Source of the DNA: Comamonas koreensis
GTDB lineage: Bacteria > Pseudomonadota > Gammaproteobacteria > Burkholderiales > Burkholderiaceae_C
Assembly: GCF_021026195.1 (NCBI RefSeq)
Contig: NZ_JAJNCT010000030.1
Location: 186,001 to 250,000 of the forward strand
Direction of reading: 5' to 3'
Length of the DNA stretch: 64,000 nucleotides
Under the pieces are notes generated by a model. The model searched no databases, was not told the origin of the DNA, and worked only from the letters and a program-made list of their open reading frames with translations. This document shows, piece by piece, positions 28,333 to 38,290 of this stretch (position 1 is its first letter; every line of letters starts with the position of its first letter). The position numbers and the translations under genes were made by a program.

Positions 28333-29429
28333 GCCCGCCCCCGGGTGCGCAGCACGATGGCCAGAAAGAAGGGAATGCCCACCAGCGAGGTGACAATGCC
28401 CACCGGCACGATGACGCCCGGCACCAGCGCCTTGGATGCCACCGAGGCCAGCGACAGCACCAGCGCGCCAGTCAAGGCCGAGGCCGGCAGGTAAAAGCGG
28501 TGGTCATCGCCCACCAGCCGGCGCGCAATATGCGGTGCGACCAGGCCAATAAAGCCGATGCTGCCGACAAAGGCCACCGACAGGGCCGCCAGCAGGCTGA
28601 TACGCAGCAGCGCACCCAGGCGCAGGCGCCGCACATCCACACCAAAGCTGGCCGCGCGGTCCTCACCCAGGCGCAGCGCGGTCAGCCGCCAGGCATTGCG
28701 CATGGACAGCGGCAGCACCACCGCCAAGGCCAAGGCCAGCGCACCCAGCTTGGGCCAGGTCGCCCGTGAGAGGCTGCCCATGGTCCAGAACACCAGGCCT
28801 TGCAAGGCCTCGGCCGTGGCCACAAACTGCAGCAGGGACACCAGCGCATTGAAGCTGAACACCAGCGCAATGCCAAACAGCACCACGCCGGTGGCGCTCA
28901 TGCCACCCCAGCGGGCCACCAGATCGAGCAGCAAGGCCGAGGCCATGGCAAACACAAAGGCATTGGCCGGCACCGCCCAGGAGGAGGGTATGCCCGGGAG
29001 GCTCCAGTCCAGCACAATCGCCAGCGCTGCGCCAAAGGCGGCGGCCGACGACAGCCCCAAGGTAAAAGGGCTGGCCAGCGGGTTGGCCAGCACGGTCTGC
29101 ATCTCGGCGCCCGCCAGGCCCAGCGCCAGGCCGACGGCCACTGCCATCAAGGCATAGGGCAGGCGGATGTCCCAGACAATGACATGCAGCGCCGGCGGCG
29201 CGGCATCGGGCGTGTACAAGGTCTGCAGCAGTTGCGGCAGCGCCAGGCCCGATGGGCCGGTGGTGAAGTCAAACAGCAGGGCCGCGACAATCGCGCCGCC
29301 CAGCAGCGCCAGCACCAGCAGGCGCCAGCCCGTCAAGCGACGGTAGGCCTTGGCGTGCTGGCCAGCCTGCCCTGCATCTACGCCCAGCGCAGCCGAAGTG
29401 GCTGCCAGCGGCGGCAGGGACACGCTCAT
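28329..29429 (-). CDS. iron/siderophore ABC transporter permease (FecCD family)
   Basis: A 366-residue membrane protein starting at the ATG at 29429; longer in-frame starts overlap the binding-protein gene heavily. It has about nine or ten transmembrane helices. FecCD landmarks include LGLAGAEMQTVLANPLASPF, FTLGLSSAAAFGA, and VGSIGFIGLVAPHIARRL near the C-terminus. A cytoplasmic tail of about 40 residues precedes the first helix. It overlaps genes on both sides by 4 nt, so the three-gene transporter is translationally coupled. Confidence 0.91.
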   Translation of the reverse strand: MSVSLPPLAATSAALGVDAGQAGQHAKAYRRLTGWRLLVLALLGGAIVAALLFDFTTGPSGLALPQLLQTLYTPDAAPPALHVIVWDIRLPYALMAVAVGLALGLAGAEMQTVLANPLASPFTLGLSSAAAFGAALAIVLDWSLPGIPSSWAVPANAFVFAMASALLLDLVARWGGMSATGVVLFGIALVFSFNALVSLLQFVATAEALQGLVFWTMGSLSRATWPKLGALALALAVVLPLSMRNAWRLTALRLGEDRAASFGVDVRRLRLGALLRISLLAALSVAFVGSIGFIGLVAPHIARRLVGDDHRFYLPASALTGALVLSLASVASKALVPGVIVPVGIVTSLVGIPFFLAIVLRTRGRA

Positions 29430-30685
29430 GGCTTGGCCTTCAAGGGGGCGATATCGCCCCAGTACGCGCCTTGCATCGGCAGCGCCTGCAGGAAGCGCTG
29501 GTTGATCTCGGCCATCGTCGCCTGCGGGTCCACATCGGCAAAGCGCTCGGGGTAGAACCACTTGGCCATGGCCTCGATCGCCAAAATATTGGTGGGCGCA
29601 TCGTAGAAGTTGTGCCACAGGCCATGGGCGCGGCCCGAGCGCACGGCGCTCAGCATCTCAAAACCGGGGCGCTGGGCCAGTTCGCGCAGGCTGCTGCCCA
29701 GTTGCGCGGCGCTCACTCCTTCGCCGGCCCGCACCATGGGGCGGCTTCCCTGGGGCCGGCTGCCGGTGGCGATGTAGATGGCCGGGTCCTGGGCGATCAG
29801 CGCCTCCTGGTTCAGGTCGCCGATCGCGCCGGGGATCTTGCCTGCCGCGATGTTGATGCCGCCAGCGGCGTCAATGAACTCACCGACGTTGCCCTTGCCG
29901 GCCGTGTGGCAGCAGCCATCCCAGACACCGGCCAGCAGCTCGGCAAACACCAGCGGGCGCTGCTGCGCAGGGATGTCCTTGACCCGGGACTGCACCCGCT
30001 GCAGATGCGTCTCGTAGAAATCGGCATAGGCATTGGCCTGCGCCTCGCGGTGCACCGCCTGGCCCAGGATGCGGATGCTCTTCGCAGTGTTGCGCACCGG
30101 TTGGGCGCGGAAGTCGATGAACACCACCGGCACGCCGGACTTCTCCAGCGCCTGCACCAGGCTGCTTTGGCGGCCCGGGCCATGGCCGCCCAGGCCGAAG
30201 ATGGCGATATCGGGCTGGGTGGACACCGATTTCTCGTAGCTGACGCTGTCTTCCGAGGTACGGCCAATCAGCGGAATCTGCGTGATCTGCGGAAAGCGCT
30301 GCTGGTAGGCCGCCCAGCCATTGGGATCGGCAAACGCCAGCTCGCCTTGCCAGCCCACGATGCGCTTCAAGGGCTCAGCGCCCTCCATCAGCGCCAGCGC
30401 ATACAAAAAGCGGCCTTCGCCCAGCAGAATATGCTCCACCTGGGCGGGGATCTGCACGGTGCGGCCGACGATATCCACCACCGTGCTGCCCTGCGCGGCT
30501 GGGGCCTCCGCTGCAGCTTGCGCCGGAGCAGCCATGGTCAGACCCGTGGCCAGGCCCAGCCCCAGCGCCACACCCAGCGCGCGCAAGCGCATGCCCGCTT
30601 GTGCAGCAGTGCGAAAAAGGGCCGGCATGCGGACCAGGGATGTGCCTGCAGCTTGCAGTGCCGGGGAGAGCTTCAATGCGGTCAT
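29426..30685 (-). CDS. iron/siderophore ABC transporter substrate-binding protein
   Basis: A 419-residue periplasmic binding protein of the helical-backbone (FecB/BtuF) class, taken from the ATG at 30685. The hydrophobic core of its signal peptide is around LGVALGLGLATGLTMA, unusually far from the start, so an internal ATG (at 30592) closer to it is a realistic alternative. Mature landmarks are TVVDIVGRTVQIPAQVEHIL and SGVPVVFIDFRAQPV. Ligand specificity cannot be told. It is first in the operon, directly behind a Fur-like box. Confidence 0.85.
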   Translation of the reverse strand: MTALKLSPALQAAGTSLVRMPALFRTAAQAGMRLRALGVALGLGLATGLTMAAPAQAAAEAPAAQGSTVVDIVGRTVQIPAQVEHILLGEGRFLYALALMEGAEPLKRIVGWQGELAFADPNGWAAYQQRFPQITQIPLIGRTSEDSVSYEKSVSTQPDIAIFGLGGHGPGRQSSLVQALEKSGVPVVFIDFRAQPVRNTAKSIRILGQAVHREAQANAYADFYETHLQRVQSRVKDIPAQQRPLVFAELLAGVWDGCCHTAGKGNVGEFIDAAGGINIAAGKIPGAIGDLNQEALIAQDPAIYIATGSRPQGSRPMVRAGEGVSAAQLGSSLRELAQRPGFEMLSAVRSGRAHGLWHNFYDAPTNILAIEAMAKWFYPERFADVDPQATMAEINQRFLQALPMQGAYWGDIAPLKAKP

Positions 30686-30700
30686 GGTCACAACAAACTA

Positions 30701-30719
30701 GAATGAAAATCGTTCTTAT
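30701..30719. promoter_or_regulatory. candidate Fur box
   Basis: GAATGAAAATCGTTCTTAT fits the 19-bp Fur consensus (GATAATGATAATCATTATC) at most core positions. It lies 16 bp upstream of the transporter operon start and 124 bp before the divergent response-regulator gene. Iron-bound Fur would be expected to repress the transporter and could also affect the two-component genes. Confidence 0.6.
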
Positions 30720-30842
30720 TGATCAGTGAGCCGCCACTCTAATCAGCGCCGCAGCGGCCCAGCCGCCACCGCCCGCCTGATTTGCAATGCCATGTTTTCG
30801 CCCCGCCCTCCAACACAATCCATTACTTATCCGGAGAAAACC

Positions 30843-31592
30843 GTGACCTCGCCGCCCCCCGCCAGCCTGCCCGGCAAGGCCCGCATCCTGGTGGTCGATG
30901 ACGACCCCGAGATCCGCGAGCTGCTCTGCGACTACCTGCGTGCCCAGGGCATGCAGGCGGCTGCCGTGCCCGATGGCCAGGGCATGTGGGACTGGCTGGC
31001 CCGCCACAGTGCCGACCTGGTGGTGCTGGACCTGATGCTGCCCGGCGTCGATGGCTTGGCGCTGTGCCGCAGCCTGCGCGAGCGCACCCCCATCGCCGTG
31101 GTGATGCTGACGGCACGTGGCGCGCTGATGGACCGCATCCTGGGGCTGGAGATGGGGGCCGACGACTACCTGCCCAAGCCCTTTGACCCGCGCGAACTGC
31201 TGGCCCGCATCACCGGCGTGCTGCGGCGCACGCGCCAGGTGCCGGCATCGATGCACGAGCCCGAGCACCTGGCCACCTTGCGCTTTGCCGGCTGGACCTT
31301 GAACATGCAAAGCCGCAGCCTGCATGACCCCAACGGCCTGCTGATCAGCCTGGCCCAATCGGACTACCGCGTGCTCTGCGCGCTGGCGCAAAACCCGCAG
31401 CGCACCCTGAGCCGCGACTACCTGGCCGAATACACATTTGGCCGCGAGCGCCAGGCGCTGGACCGCGCCGTCGATGTCTGCATCAGCCGCCTGCGCCAGC
31501 ACCTGGAGCCCCAGCCACGCCAGGCCCAGCTGCTGCGCACCGTGCGCAATGCCGGCTATGTACTTGCCTGCGAGGTCGAGACGCTGGCGTGA
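30843..31592 (+). CDS. OmpR-family response regulator
   Basis: A 249-residue regulator. The GTG at 30843 is chosen because GGAG lies 6 nt upstream; an earlier in-frame start is not supported. The receiver domain covers about residues 12-125 with phospho-acceptor Asp63 (VLDLMLPG), acidic pair VVDDDPE and the conserved Lys in LPKPFDP. A winged-helix DNA-binding domain follows from about residue 150 (RTLSRDYLAEYTFG, VDVCISRLRQHLEP). The kinase gene overlaps its stop by 4 nt. Divergent from the iron transporter. Confidence 0.92.
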   Translation: MTSPPPASLPGKARILVVDDDPEIRELLCDYLRAQGMQAAAVPDGQGMWDWLARHSADLVVLDLMLPGVDGLALCRSLRERTPIAVVMLTARGALMDRILGLEMGADDYLPKPFDPRELLARITGVLRRTRQVPASMHEPEHLATLRFAGWTLNMQSRSLHDPNGLLISLAQSDYRVLCALAQNPQRTLSRDYLAEYTFGRERQALDRAVDVCISRLRQHLEPQPRQAQLLRTVRNAGYVLACEVETLA

Positions 31593-33076
31593 GCACCGCC
31601 CCCGACACCCCCGCCACGCATCGCACCGGCCGCTGGCTTCCCAGTTGGTTGTGGTGGTTGGCGCGGCTATGGCCACAAACATTGTCTGGCCGCATCGCTG
31701 CCATCCTGGTCATCGGCATGCTGGCCGCCCAGGCAATGACCGGCACCATCTGGTGGGAAATGCGCCGCAGCCAGCTGCTGGATGTGCCCTTGCGCCTGGT
31801 GGCGGCACGCAGCGCCGATACGCTGGCCCTGCTGCAAGCCAGCCCGCCCGAGCAGCGTGCCGCGCTGCTGGCGCAGTGGCAAGGCAGCCGCTACCAGTTG
31901 CGGTTGGTCGATGCACCCGATGCCACGCAGACCTCGCCCTATCCCGAAGCCCAGGCCTTGATGGCCGAGGTGGTGCGCGAGCGCCTGGGCCAGCCCGTGC
32001 CGCTGCAATTGCAGCAGTTGGCGCTGCTGGGCGAGCGCAGCACCGACGGCCCCCGCAGCCCCGTGCTGCTGGCCGCCAAACCCGAAGCCCATGTACGCCT
32101 GCTGCTGCAACTGCAGGACGGCCCCTGGCTCCAGATCGATGCGCAGGAAGGGGAAATCGGCCAGCCGGTGCAGCCCTTGCAGGCGCTGGCCGACTATGTG
32201 CTGCGCGTCTACCTGCTGCGCAGCCTGGTGATTGTGGCCGTGGCCCTGGTGGCCGTGCGCCTGGCCATGCGCCCCCTGCAGCGCCTGGCCGCCGCCGCCG
32301 AGGCACTGGGCCGCAACCTGCATAGCCCACCGATGGATGCGCGGGGCCCGCGCGAAGTGCAGCAGGCGGCTCAGGCCTTCAACGCCATGCAGCAAAAAAT
32401 CAACGAAGGTCTGGCCGAGCGCACCCGCTTCCTGGCCGCCGTATCGCATGACCTGCGCTCCCCCATCACCCGGCTGCGCCTGCGCGCTGAAATGCTGGAG
32501 CCCGATGCGCTGCGCGCCAAGTTCCGCAAGGACCTGGAAGAGATGGAGCACATGGTCGCCTCCACCCTCGACATGCTCACCGGTGCCCACGCCAGCGGCC
32601 CGCGCCAGACCATGGACATCCATGCGCTGGTGCATGGCGTGGCACAAGACATGCACGAATCCAGCGGCCTGCCGGTCCCCGTCAGTGGGCAGGCGCTGCA
32701 ACCCTACACCGGCTACGCCCAAAGCCTGCGCCGGGGCCTGCAGAACCTGGTGGAAAACGCGCTGCGCTATGCCGGCGATGCGCAGCTGCACATCGACGAC
32801 GATGACCAACAACTGCGCATCCACGTGCGCGACCACGGCCCGGGCATCCCCGCCGCGCAGATGGAACGGGTGCTGGAGCCCTTCTACCGCATGGAACACT
32901 CCCGCAATGCCGACTCCGGCGGGGTCGGGCTGGGGCTGTCGATTGCGCAGACGGTGGCACAGGCCCATGGTGGGGAGCTGCTGTTGCGCGCGGCGGATGG
33001 GGGTGGGTTGGAGGCGGTGCTGGTGTTGCCTCGGGGGGAGGCTGCCGCTACGAACGACAGCCGTTCTTACACGTAG
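31589..33076 (+). CDS. sensor histidine kinase (EnvZ-like)
   Basis: A 495-residue kinase. Transmembrane helices lie at about residues 35-52 and 210-226 with a periplasmic sensor of about 155 residues between them. A HAMP segment follows (about 226-280), then HisKA with His287 (AAVSHDLRSPITRL), and an HATPase_c domain with N box NLVENALRYAG, G1 DHGPGIP and G2 GVGLGLSIAQ. The GTG start overlaps the response-regulator stop by 4 nt, so they are one cognate pair. The signal is unknown. Confidence 0.92.
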   Translation: MSTAPDTPATHRTGRWLPSWLWWLARLWPQTLSGRIAAILVIGMLAAQAMTGTIWWEMRRSQLLDVPLRLVAARSADTLALLQASPPEQRAALLAQWQGSRYQLRLVDAPDATQTSPYPEAQALMAEVVRERLGQPVPLQLQQLALLGERSTDGPRSPVLLAAKPEAHVRLLLQLQDGPWLQIDAQEGEIGQPVQPLQALADYVLRVYLLRSLVIVAVALVAVRLAMRPLQRLAAAAEALGRNLHSPPMDARGPREVQQAAQAFNAMQQKINEGLAERTRFLAAVSHDLRSPITRLRLRAEMLEPDALRAKFRKDLEEMEHMVASTLDMLTGAHASGPRQTMDIHALVHGVAQDMHESSGLPVPVSGQALQPYTGYAQSLRRGLQNLVENALRYAGDAQLHIDDDDQQLRIHVRDHGPGIPAAQMERVLEPFYRMEHSRNADSGGVGLGLSIAQTVAQAHGGELLLRAADGGGLEAVLVLPRGEAAATNDSRSYT

Positions 33077-33138
33077 CCCGGTGACCGTCTGCCGAAAGCT
33101 CAGCAGAACCCAATACGTTGGGCATGGCCGCGCATGCC

Positions 33139-33165
33139 GAGTTATCCGGAATTTCCGGATAACTC
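33139..33165. repeat. perfect 27-bp palindrome between the kinase and mnmE
   Basis: GAGTTATCCGGA (33139-33150) and its exact reverse complement (33154-33165) flank the 3-bp centre ATT. The two flanking genes converge here. No T-run follows on either side, so it is not a typical intrinsic terminator. Confidence 0.7.
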
Positions 33166-33226
33166 CGAACGGGCGTAGAGATTACCTAGATGCGCACTGC
33201 CGCTGCGCACGCGCCAGAGTCTCGCA

Positions 33227-34696
33227 TCACTTCCCAATACAAAAACTCGAAAAAATCACCCCCAGCAAATCATCCGATGTGAACTCACCGGTGATCGCAT
33301 TCAACGACTGCTGGGCCAGGCGCAGCTCCTCAGCCAGCAGGTCGAGCGCGGGGCTGTCGACATGCAGCTGGGCATGGGCGATGTCCAGGTGCTCTTCGAC
33401 CTGTTGCAGCGCCTGCACATGGCGGGCGCGGGCGATGTAGGTGCCTTCGGCGGCGGGCTGCCAGCCGGCCATGGCCAGCAGTTGTTGGCGCAGGGTGTCG
33501 AGGCCATCGCCCGTTTTGGCCGACAGCACCAGCGGGGCCTGCTCGCCCGCCGGGCCAGCGGCCGCAGCGGTACTGAACTGCTTGGCGGATTCAGCGCTTT
33601 GGCGGCGGGCCTCGTCGGGGGTCAGGGCATCGGCCTTGTTCCAGACCTGCAGCACCGGCACGGTGGCAGGCAGTTGCTGCTGCAAGGTGGCGGCGATCTG
33701 GCAGTCGGCCTCGGCATAGTCGGGCTCGGCCATGCGGGTCAGGTCGTGCAGAAACAGCACGGCATCGGCGGCGGCGATTTCTTCCCAGGCGCGGGCAATG
33801 CCGATGCGCTCGACCTCGTCGCTGCTCTCACGCAGGCCGGCGGTATCGATCACATGCAGGGGCACGCCTTCGATCTGGATGGTCTGCGCGACCTTGTCGC
33901 GTGTGGTGCCGGCAATGGGGGTGACGATGGCCAGCTCGGCGCCAGCCAGCGCGTTGAGCAACGAGCTTTTGCCGGCATTGGGCTGCCCGGCAATGACCAC
34001 CTTGATGCCCTCGCGCAGCAAGGCGCCCTGGCGGGTGCGCTGCATGACGGCCTGCACGGTGGCGCGCAGCTGGTCCAGCTGGCCATAGGCATCGGCCTTT
34101 TGCAGAAAGTCGATTTCCTCTTCAGGGAAATCCAGCGTGGCCTCGACCAGCATGCGCAGGTGCACCAGCGCATCGCGCAGGCGGTGCACCTCTTGCGAGA
34201 AGGCGCCCGTTAGCGAGCGGCTGGCGCTGCGTGCCGCCGCCTCGGTGCTGGCATCGATCAGGTCGGCAATCGCCTCGGCCTGGGCCAGGTCGATCTTGTC
34301 GTTCAGAAAAGCGCGCTCGGTGAACTCCCCCGGCTCGGCCAGGCGCAGGCCGGGCAGCAGCGGCTTGCCGCTGTCGGCCTCTGCCTGTGCGGCCTCCAGG
34401 CAGCGGGCCAGCAGCAGCTGCAGCACCACGGGGCCGCCGTGGGCCTGCAGCTCGAGCACGTCCTCACCGGTGTAGCTGTGCGGCGCGGGGAAGTACAAGG
34501 CCAGCCCCTGGTCGATGGCCTGGCCGTCTGCCGCCTTGAACGGCAGGTAGCTGGCCTCGCGCGGCTTCAATGCCTTGCCGCAAAGGCGTTCGACCAGCGG
34601 CGCAATCGCCTTGCCCGACACGCGCACAATGCCCACCGCTCCGCGCCCGGGGGCAGTGGCAATGGCAACAATCGGATCGTGGTGGCGGGCAAGCAT
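33227..34696 (-). CDS. mnmE: tRNA uridine-5-carboxymethylaminomethyl(34) synthesis GTPase MnmE
   Basis: A 489-residue GTPase starting at the ATG at 34696. The N-terminal folate-binding domain begins [20 protein letters not shown]. The G domain carries [16 protein letters not shown] (G1), GTTRDKV (G2), DTAGLRES (G3) and NKAD (G4). The C-terminus ends in the invariant CIGK. With MnmG it modifies the wobble uridine of several tRNAs. Its place close to yidC-rnpA-rpmH-dnaA is the conserved bacterial order, here interrupted by an ABC binding-protein gene. Confidence 0.95.
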   Translation of the reverse strand: MLARHHDPIVAIATAPGRGAVGIVRVSGKAIAPLVERLCGKALKPREASYLPFKAADGQAIDQGLALYFPAPHSYTGEDVLELQAHGGPVVLQLLLARCLEAAQAEADSGKPLLPGLRLAEPGEFTERAFLNDKIDLAQAEAIADLIDASTEAAARSASRSLTGAFSQEVHRLRDALVHLRMLVEATLDFPEEEIDFLQKADAYGQLDQLRATVQAVMQRTRQGALLREGIKVVIAGQPNAGKSSLLNALAGAELAIVTPIAGTTRDKVAQTIQIEGVPLHVIDTAGLRESSDEVERIGIARAWEEIAAADAVLFLHDLTRMAEPDYAEADCQIAATLQQQLPATVPVLQVWNKADALTPDEARRQSAESAKQFSTAAAAGPAGEQAPLVLSAKTGDGLDTLRQQLLAMAGWQPAAEGTYIARARHVQALQQVEEHLDIAHAQLHVDSPALDLLAEELRLAQQSLNAITGEFTSDDLLGVIFSSFCIGK

Positions 34697-34818
34697 GGGC
34701 AGGTCTCTGGCGCTAGTGGGGGCAAGGCCCACATTATCGGGCGGCTGCGCCAGCCGCCTGCACCGCAGGCTATTGGACGGCCCGGTGCCCGCCCAGGTGC
34801 CCCCTGAAACGCCCATGG

Positions 34819-34843
34819 AAAAAAGCCTGCTGGCGCAGGCTTT
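34819..34843 (-). terminator. intrinsic terminator after the family 5 binding-protein gene
   Basis: On the minus strand, AAGCCTGC and GCAGGCTT flank a GCCA loop, followed by TTTT. It lies 27 bp after the stop codon at 34871. Confidence 0.85.
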
Positions 34844-34870
34844 GGGGTAGTGGGATCCAGCAGCGGCTGC

Positions 34871-36454
34871 TTACTTGACCGTGGTCCAGGCGGGGATGGG
34901 GCGTGCATCGGCGCGGTAGACGGTCTCGATGCCCTTGCGCATGGCCCAGGGGAAGATCTGGTGGTGCACGGGGATCGTGTAGAAGTTGTCCTTGGCCATC
35001 TTCAACGCGTCATTCATCAAGGCATCGCGCTTGGCCGTGTCGGTCTCGGTCTTCAGCGCGTCGATCTTGGCATCCAGCTCCTTGTCGGCAATGCGGCCGC
35101 CGTTGTAGACGCCGCCGCCCGCTGCGCCCTTGCTGTGGATCAGCGCGTCCAGCGAGTAGAGCGCATCAAAGGTCGCCACGCCCCAGCCGAACAGGTAGGC
35201 GTTCGGGTCGGAGTTCATCACGCGGGTCACAAACTGGGCCATTGGCGTGGCCTGCAGGCTGGTCTTGATGCCGATGCGGGTCCACATGGCGGTGACGGCC
35301 TGGCAGATGGCCTCGTCATTCACATAGCGGTCGTTCGGGCATTCGAGCTTGAGGTTGAAGCCGCTGGGGTAGCCCGCTTCGGCCAGCAGCTTCTTGGCGC
35401 CTTCGACGTCATACTTGGCAGCACGCTCTTCGAGCTCCTTGCTCCAGCCGTGCACCATCGGCGCGACCATGGTGCCCGCAGTGATCGACATACCGCGCAT
35501 CGTGCGCTTGTGCAGGCCTTCGGTGTCGATGGCCATGTACATGGCCTTGCGCACGCGCACATCCTTCATCGGGTTCTTGCCCGGGGTGCCAGCACCTGGC
35601 AGCTCGTCGCGGAACACGTCCAAGCCCAGGTAGATGGTGCGGTTCTCGGTGCCTTCGAGCAGCTTCAGCTCGGCGGTCTTTTTGATGCGCTCCTGGTCTT
35701 GCGGTGGTGGGTCGACCATGAAGTCGACCTGGTTGGAGATCAGCGCAGCGGTGCGGGTGGCGGCCGACTTGATGGGGGTGAAGACGATCTCGTCCACATT
35801 GCCGGTGGGCTTGTCCCACCAGGCAGCGTTCTTCTTCAGGGTCAGCTTCACATCGGGCTGCCAGCTGACGGCGATGAAGGAGCCCGTGCCGTTGGTGTTG
35901 CGGCTGGAGTAGCTTTCTTCCTTGCCGGCATAGTCCTGGGTCTTGACGGCATTGTTCTTCTCGGCCCAGGCCTTGTTCATGATGCGTGCTTCGGTCAGCT
36001 CGCGCAGCAGGATGGGGTTGGGGCCTTTGAGGATCAGATCCACGGTGAAGTCATCGACCTTCTTGACTTCCTTGATGCTCTGCGTGGCGCTCATCATGTT
36101 CGATGGCGGGGTCATGATGCGGGTCAGCGAGAAGACCACATCATCGGCGGTGAAGGGTGCGCCGTCGTGGAATTTGACGCCTTTGCGCAGCTCGAAGCGC
36201 CACTGGGTGGGGCTCACTTCGGTCCACTTGGTGGCCAGTGCTGGTTCCAGCTGAAAGTCCTTGCCATAGCGCACCAGGGGCTCATAGACCTGCTGCAGGA
36301 AAGCATGGGTGGTCTGGTGGTTCTGTGCGTGGGGATCCAGGGTCAGGATGTCGTTGGCACCTGCCCAGCGCAAAGTAGCCGCCTGGGCTGCGCCTGCACA
36401 GATCAACACTGCCAGCGCCAGCGCGCCAGGCCGAAAAACCGATACTTTCGCCAT
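34871..36454 (-). CDS. ABC transporter substrate-binding protein, family 5 (peptide/nickel type)
   Basis: A 527-residue periplasmic protein with a signal peptide ending at about residue 26 (ICAGAAQAAT). The family 5 (DppA/OppA/GsiB) fold is indicated by LRWAGANDILTLDPHAQNHQ at the mature N-terminus, YEPLVRYGKDFQLEPALATKW, and RFELRKGVKFHDGAPFTADD. No permease or ATPase genes are adjacent, so it is an orphan binding protein that would use transporter parts encoded elsewhere. The ligand could be a dipeptide, glutathione or another small solute. Confidence 0.9.
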   Translation of the reverse strand: MAKVSVFRPGALALAVLICAGAAQAATLRWAGANDILTLDPHAQNHQTTHAFLQQVYEPLVRYGKDFQLEPALATKWTEVSPTQWRFELRKGVKFHDGAPFTADDVVFSLTRIMTPPSNMMSATQSIKEVKKVDDFTVDLILKGPNPILLRELTEARIMNKAWAEKNNAVKTQDYAGKEESYSSRNTNGTGSFIAVSWQPDVKLTLKKNAAWWDKPTGNVDEIVFTPIKSAATRTAALISNQVDFMVDPPPQDQERIKKTAELKLLEGTENRTIYLGLDVFRDELPGAGTPGKNPMKDVRVRKAMYMAIDTEGLHKRTMRGMSITAGTMVAPMVHGWSKELEERAAKYDVEGAKKLLAEAGYPSGFNLKLECPNDRYVNDEAICQAVTAMWTRIGIKTSLQATPMAQFVTRVMNSDPNAYLFGWGVATFDALYSLDALIHSKGAAGGGVYNGGRIADKELDAKIDALKTETDTAKRDALMNDALKMAKDNFYTIPVHHQIFPWAMRKGIETVYRADARPIPAWTTVK

Positions 36455-36502
36455 ACCTCAACCCCTAGTTTGTTGAACACATTTTCAAACAAGTCATGCT
36501 AA

Positions 36503-36532
36503 CGAAAAAACGGTCGCTAATGCGACCGTTTG
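36503..36532 (-). terminator. intrinsic terminator of the rpmH-rnpA-yidD-yidC operon
   Basis: On the minus strand, AAACGGTCGC and GCGACCGTTT flank an ATTA loop, followed by further T residues. It lies 55 bp after the yidC stop codon. Confidence 0.88.
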
Positions 36533-36586
36533 GGAGGAGTATCCGGGAATGCCCGCCTAGGCAATCCCTGCATTGACAAATGCCGG

Positions 36587-38290
36587 CTACTTGAACTTTG
36601 GCAGATTGAACTGCGGTGGCACACCCATGCGGGTATTGATGATCCACTGCTGGGCAATCGACAGCAAGTTGTTGGTCAGCCAGTACAGCACCAGACCGGC
36701 CGGGAAGAAGAAGAACATCACGCTGAACATCAGCGGCATGATCCACATCATCTTGGCTTGCATCGGATCGGGTGGTGCGGGGTTCAGCGCCGTCTGCAGC
36801 AGCGACGACAGGGTCATCAGCACCGGCAGGATGAAGAACGGATCGGGCACCGACAGGTCATGGATCCAGCCGATCCAAGGCGCATTGCGGATTTCCACCG
36901 ACGACAGCAGCACCCAGTACAGCGCGATGAACACGGGGATCTGGATCACGATCGGGAAGCAACCGCCCATGGGGTTGACCTTCTCTTCGCGGTAGATGCG
37001 CATCATCTCCTGCTGCATTTGCTGGGGCTTGTCCTTGAGGCGCTCACGCATCTCCATGATGCGGGGGTTGATCGCCTTCATCTTGGCCATCGACGAATAG
37101 GCCTTGGCATTGAGCCAGTAGAACGCAATCTTCAGCAGCAGCACCAGCGCCACAATCGACCAGCCCCAGTTGCCGATGAAGCCGTGCAGCTTGTCAAGCA
37201 GCCAGTACAGCGGCTTGGCCAGAATCGTCACCCAGCCGTAGTCCTTGACCAGTTCCAGACCGGGAGCGATGGCTTCCAGGGTCTTTTCGATCTGCGGGCC
37301 CACGAACAGGCGCGCATCGATGGACTTGCTCTGGCCGGGAGCAATCTCGCCCAGGTGGGTGATCTCGCCCACCGAGTACAGGTTGGTGCCGGCCTTGCGC
37401 ACATAGATGTCGCGCTGCGTGCCCTGGGGCAGCAGCCAGGCGCTGGCAAAGTAGTGCTGCACCATGGCCACGTAGCCGTTGTCGGCTGCCTTGTCCACAC
37501 TGTCGGTCTTGCCGTTTTCGATGTCCTTGAAGTCGACCTTGTGGTACTTCTTGGCTTCGGTGTAGACGGCTGGGCCGGTGAAAGTGGAGTAGAACGAGGA
37601 TTCGCCTGGCGGCTTGTTGCCGTCACGCGTCAGCTGCAGGTACAGCTGGGGGTTGACTGCGGCAGAGCCGGTGTTCACCACCTCTTGCTTCAGGCCAATC
37701 GCGTAGTCGCCGCGCTTGAGGGTCCAGGTCTTGACCAGCTTGACGCCGCCCAGATCCGGCGACTCGAACACCACGCTCAGCTCGTTCTGGCCTTCGGCCA
37801 GCTCGCGCGGACCGGGCTTGAGGGTCATCGCCGTCTTGTGGGTCGGGAAGTTGCCACCGATCAGACCGGTCTGTGCCACGTAAACGCGGTTGGCGCTCTC
37901 GTCAAGCAGCTTCACGGGCTTGGTCTTGTCGTCCTGGTCGGCGTACTTGAGCAGCTCGGCACCCACCAGCGATGCGCCTTCGCTGTCGAAGGTCAGGCGC
38001 AGCAGGTCGGAGGCCACAGTCAGCTTCTCGCGTGCAGCAGCGGGGGCTGCAGCATCAGCGCCTGCCGTGCCGGGCACGTTGCTGGCGTTTGCAGGGGCCG
38101 CAGGGCTGGCGGCGCTGGCAGTGGGCAGACCGTTGTCGGTGCTGACTGCATCTGCAGGCGCCTGGGCCGTCACCTCAGGTGTGGGGAAGAATGTGGGTTT
38201 GCGACCATTGTGGATTTGCCACTTGTCCCAGAGCAGGACCAGGGAGAAACCAAATATCACCCACAAGATGGTGCGGCGAATATCGTTCAT
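36587..38290 (-). CDS. yidC: membrane protein insertase YidC
   Basis: A 567-residue insertase of the Gram-negative type. One N-terminal helix (about residues 5-22) is followed by a large periplasmic domain (about 60-350), then the five-helix core with NWGWSIVALVLLLKIAFYWL, MQQEMMRIYREEKVNPMGGC and FPIVIQIPVFIALYWVLLSS. It inserts and folds inner-membrane proteins alone or with SecYEG. The start overlaps the yidD stop (ATGA). The residues 35-70 are an Ala/Pro-rich linker. Confidence 0.96.
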   Translation of the reverse strand: MNDIRRTILWVIFGFSLVLLWDKWQIHNGRKPTFFPTPEVTAQAPADAVSTDNGLPTASAASPAAPANASNVPGTAGADAAAPAAAREKLTVASDLLRLTFDSEGASLVGAELLKYADQDDKTKPVKLLDESANRVYVAQTGLIGGNFPTHKTAMTLKPGPRELAEGQNELSVVFESPDLGGVKLVKTWTLKRGDYAIGLKQEVVNTGSAAVNPQLYLQLTRDGNKPPGESSFYSTFTGPAVYTEAKKYHKVDFKDIENGKTDSVDKAADNGYVAMVQHYFASAWLLPQGTQRDIYVRKAGTNLYSVGEITHLGEIAPGQSKSIDARLFVGPQIEKTLEAIAPGLELVKDYGWVTILAKPLYWLLDKLHGFIGNWGWSIVALVLLLKIAFYWLNAKAYSSMAKMKAINPRIMEMRERLKDKPQQMQQEMMRIYREEKVNPMGGCFPIVIQIPVFIALYWVLLSSVEIRNAPWIGWIHDLSVPDPFFILPVLMTLSSLLQTALNPAPPDPMQAKMMWIMPLMFSVMFFFFPAGLVLYWLTNNLLSIAQQWIINTRMGVPPQFNLPKFK

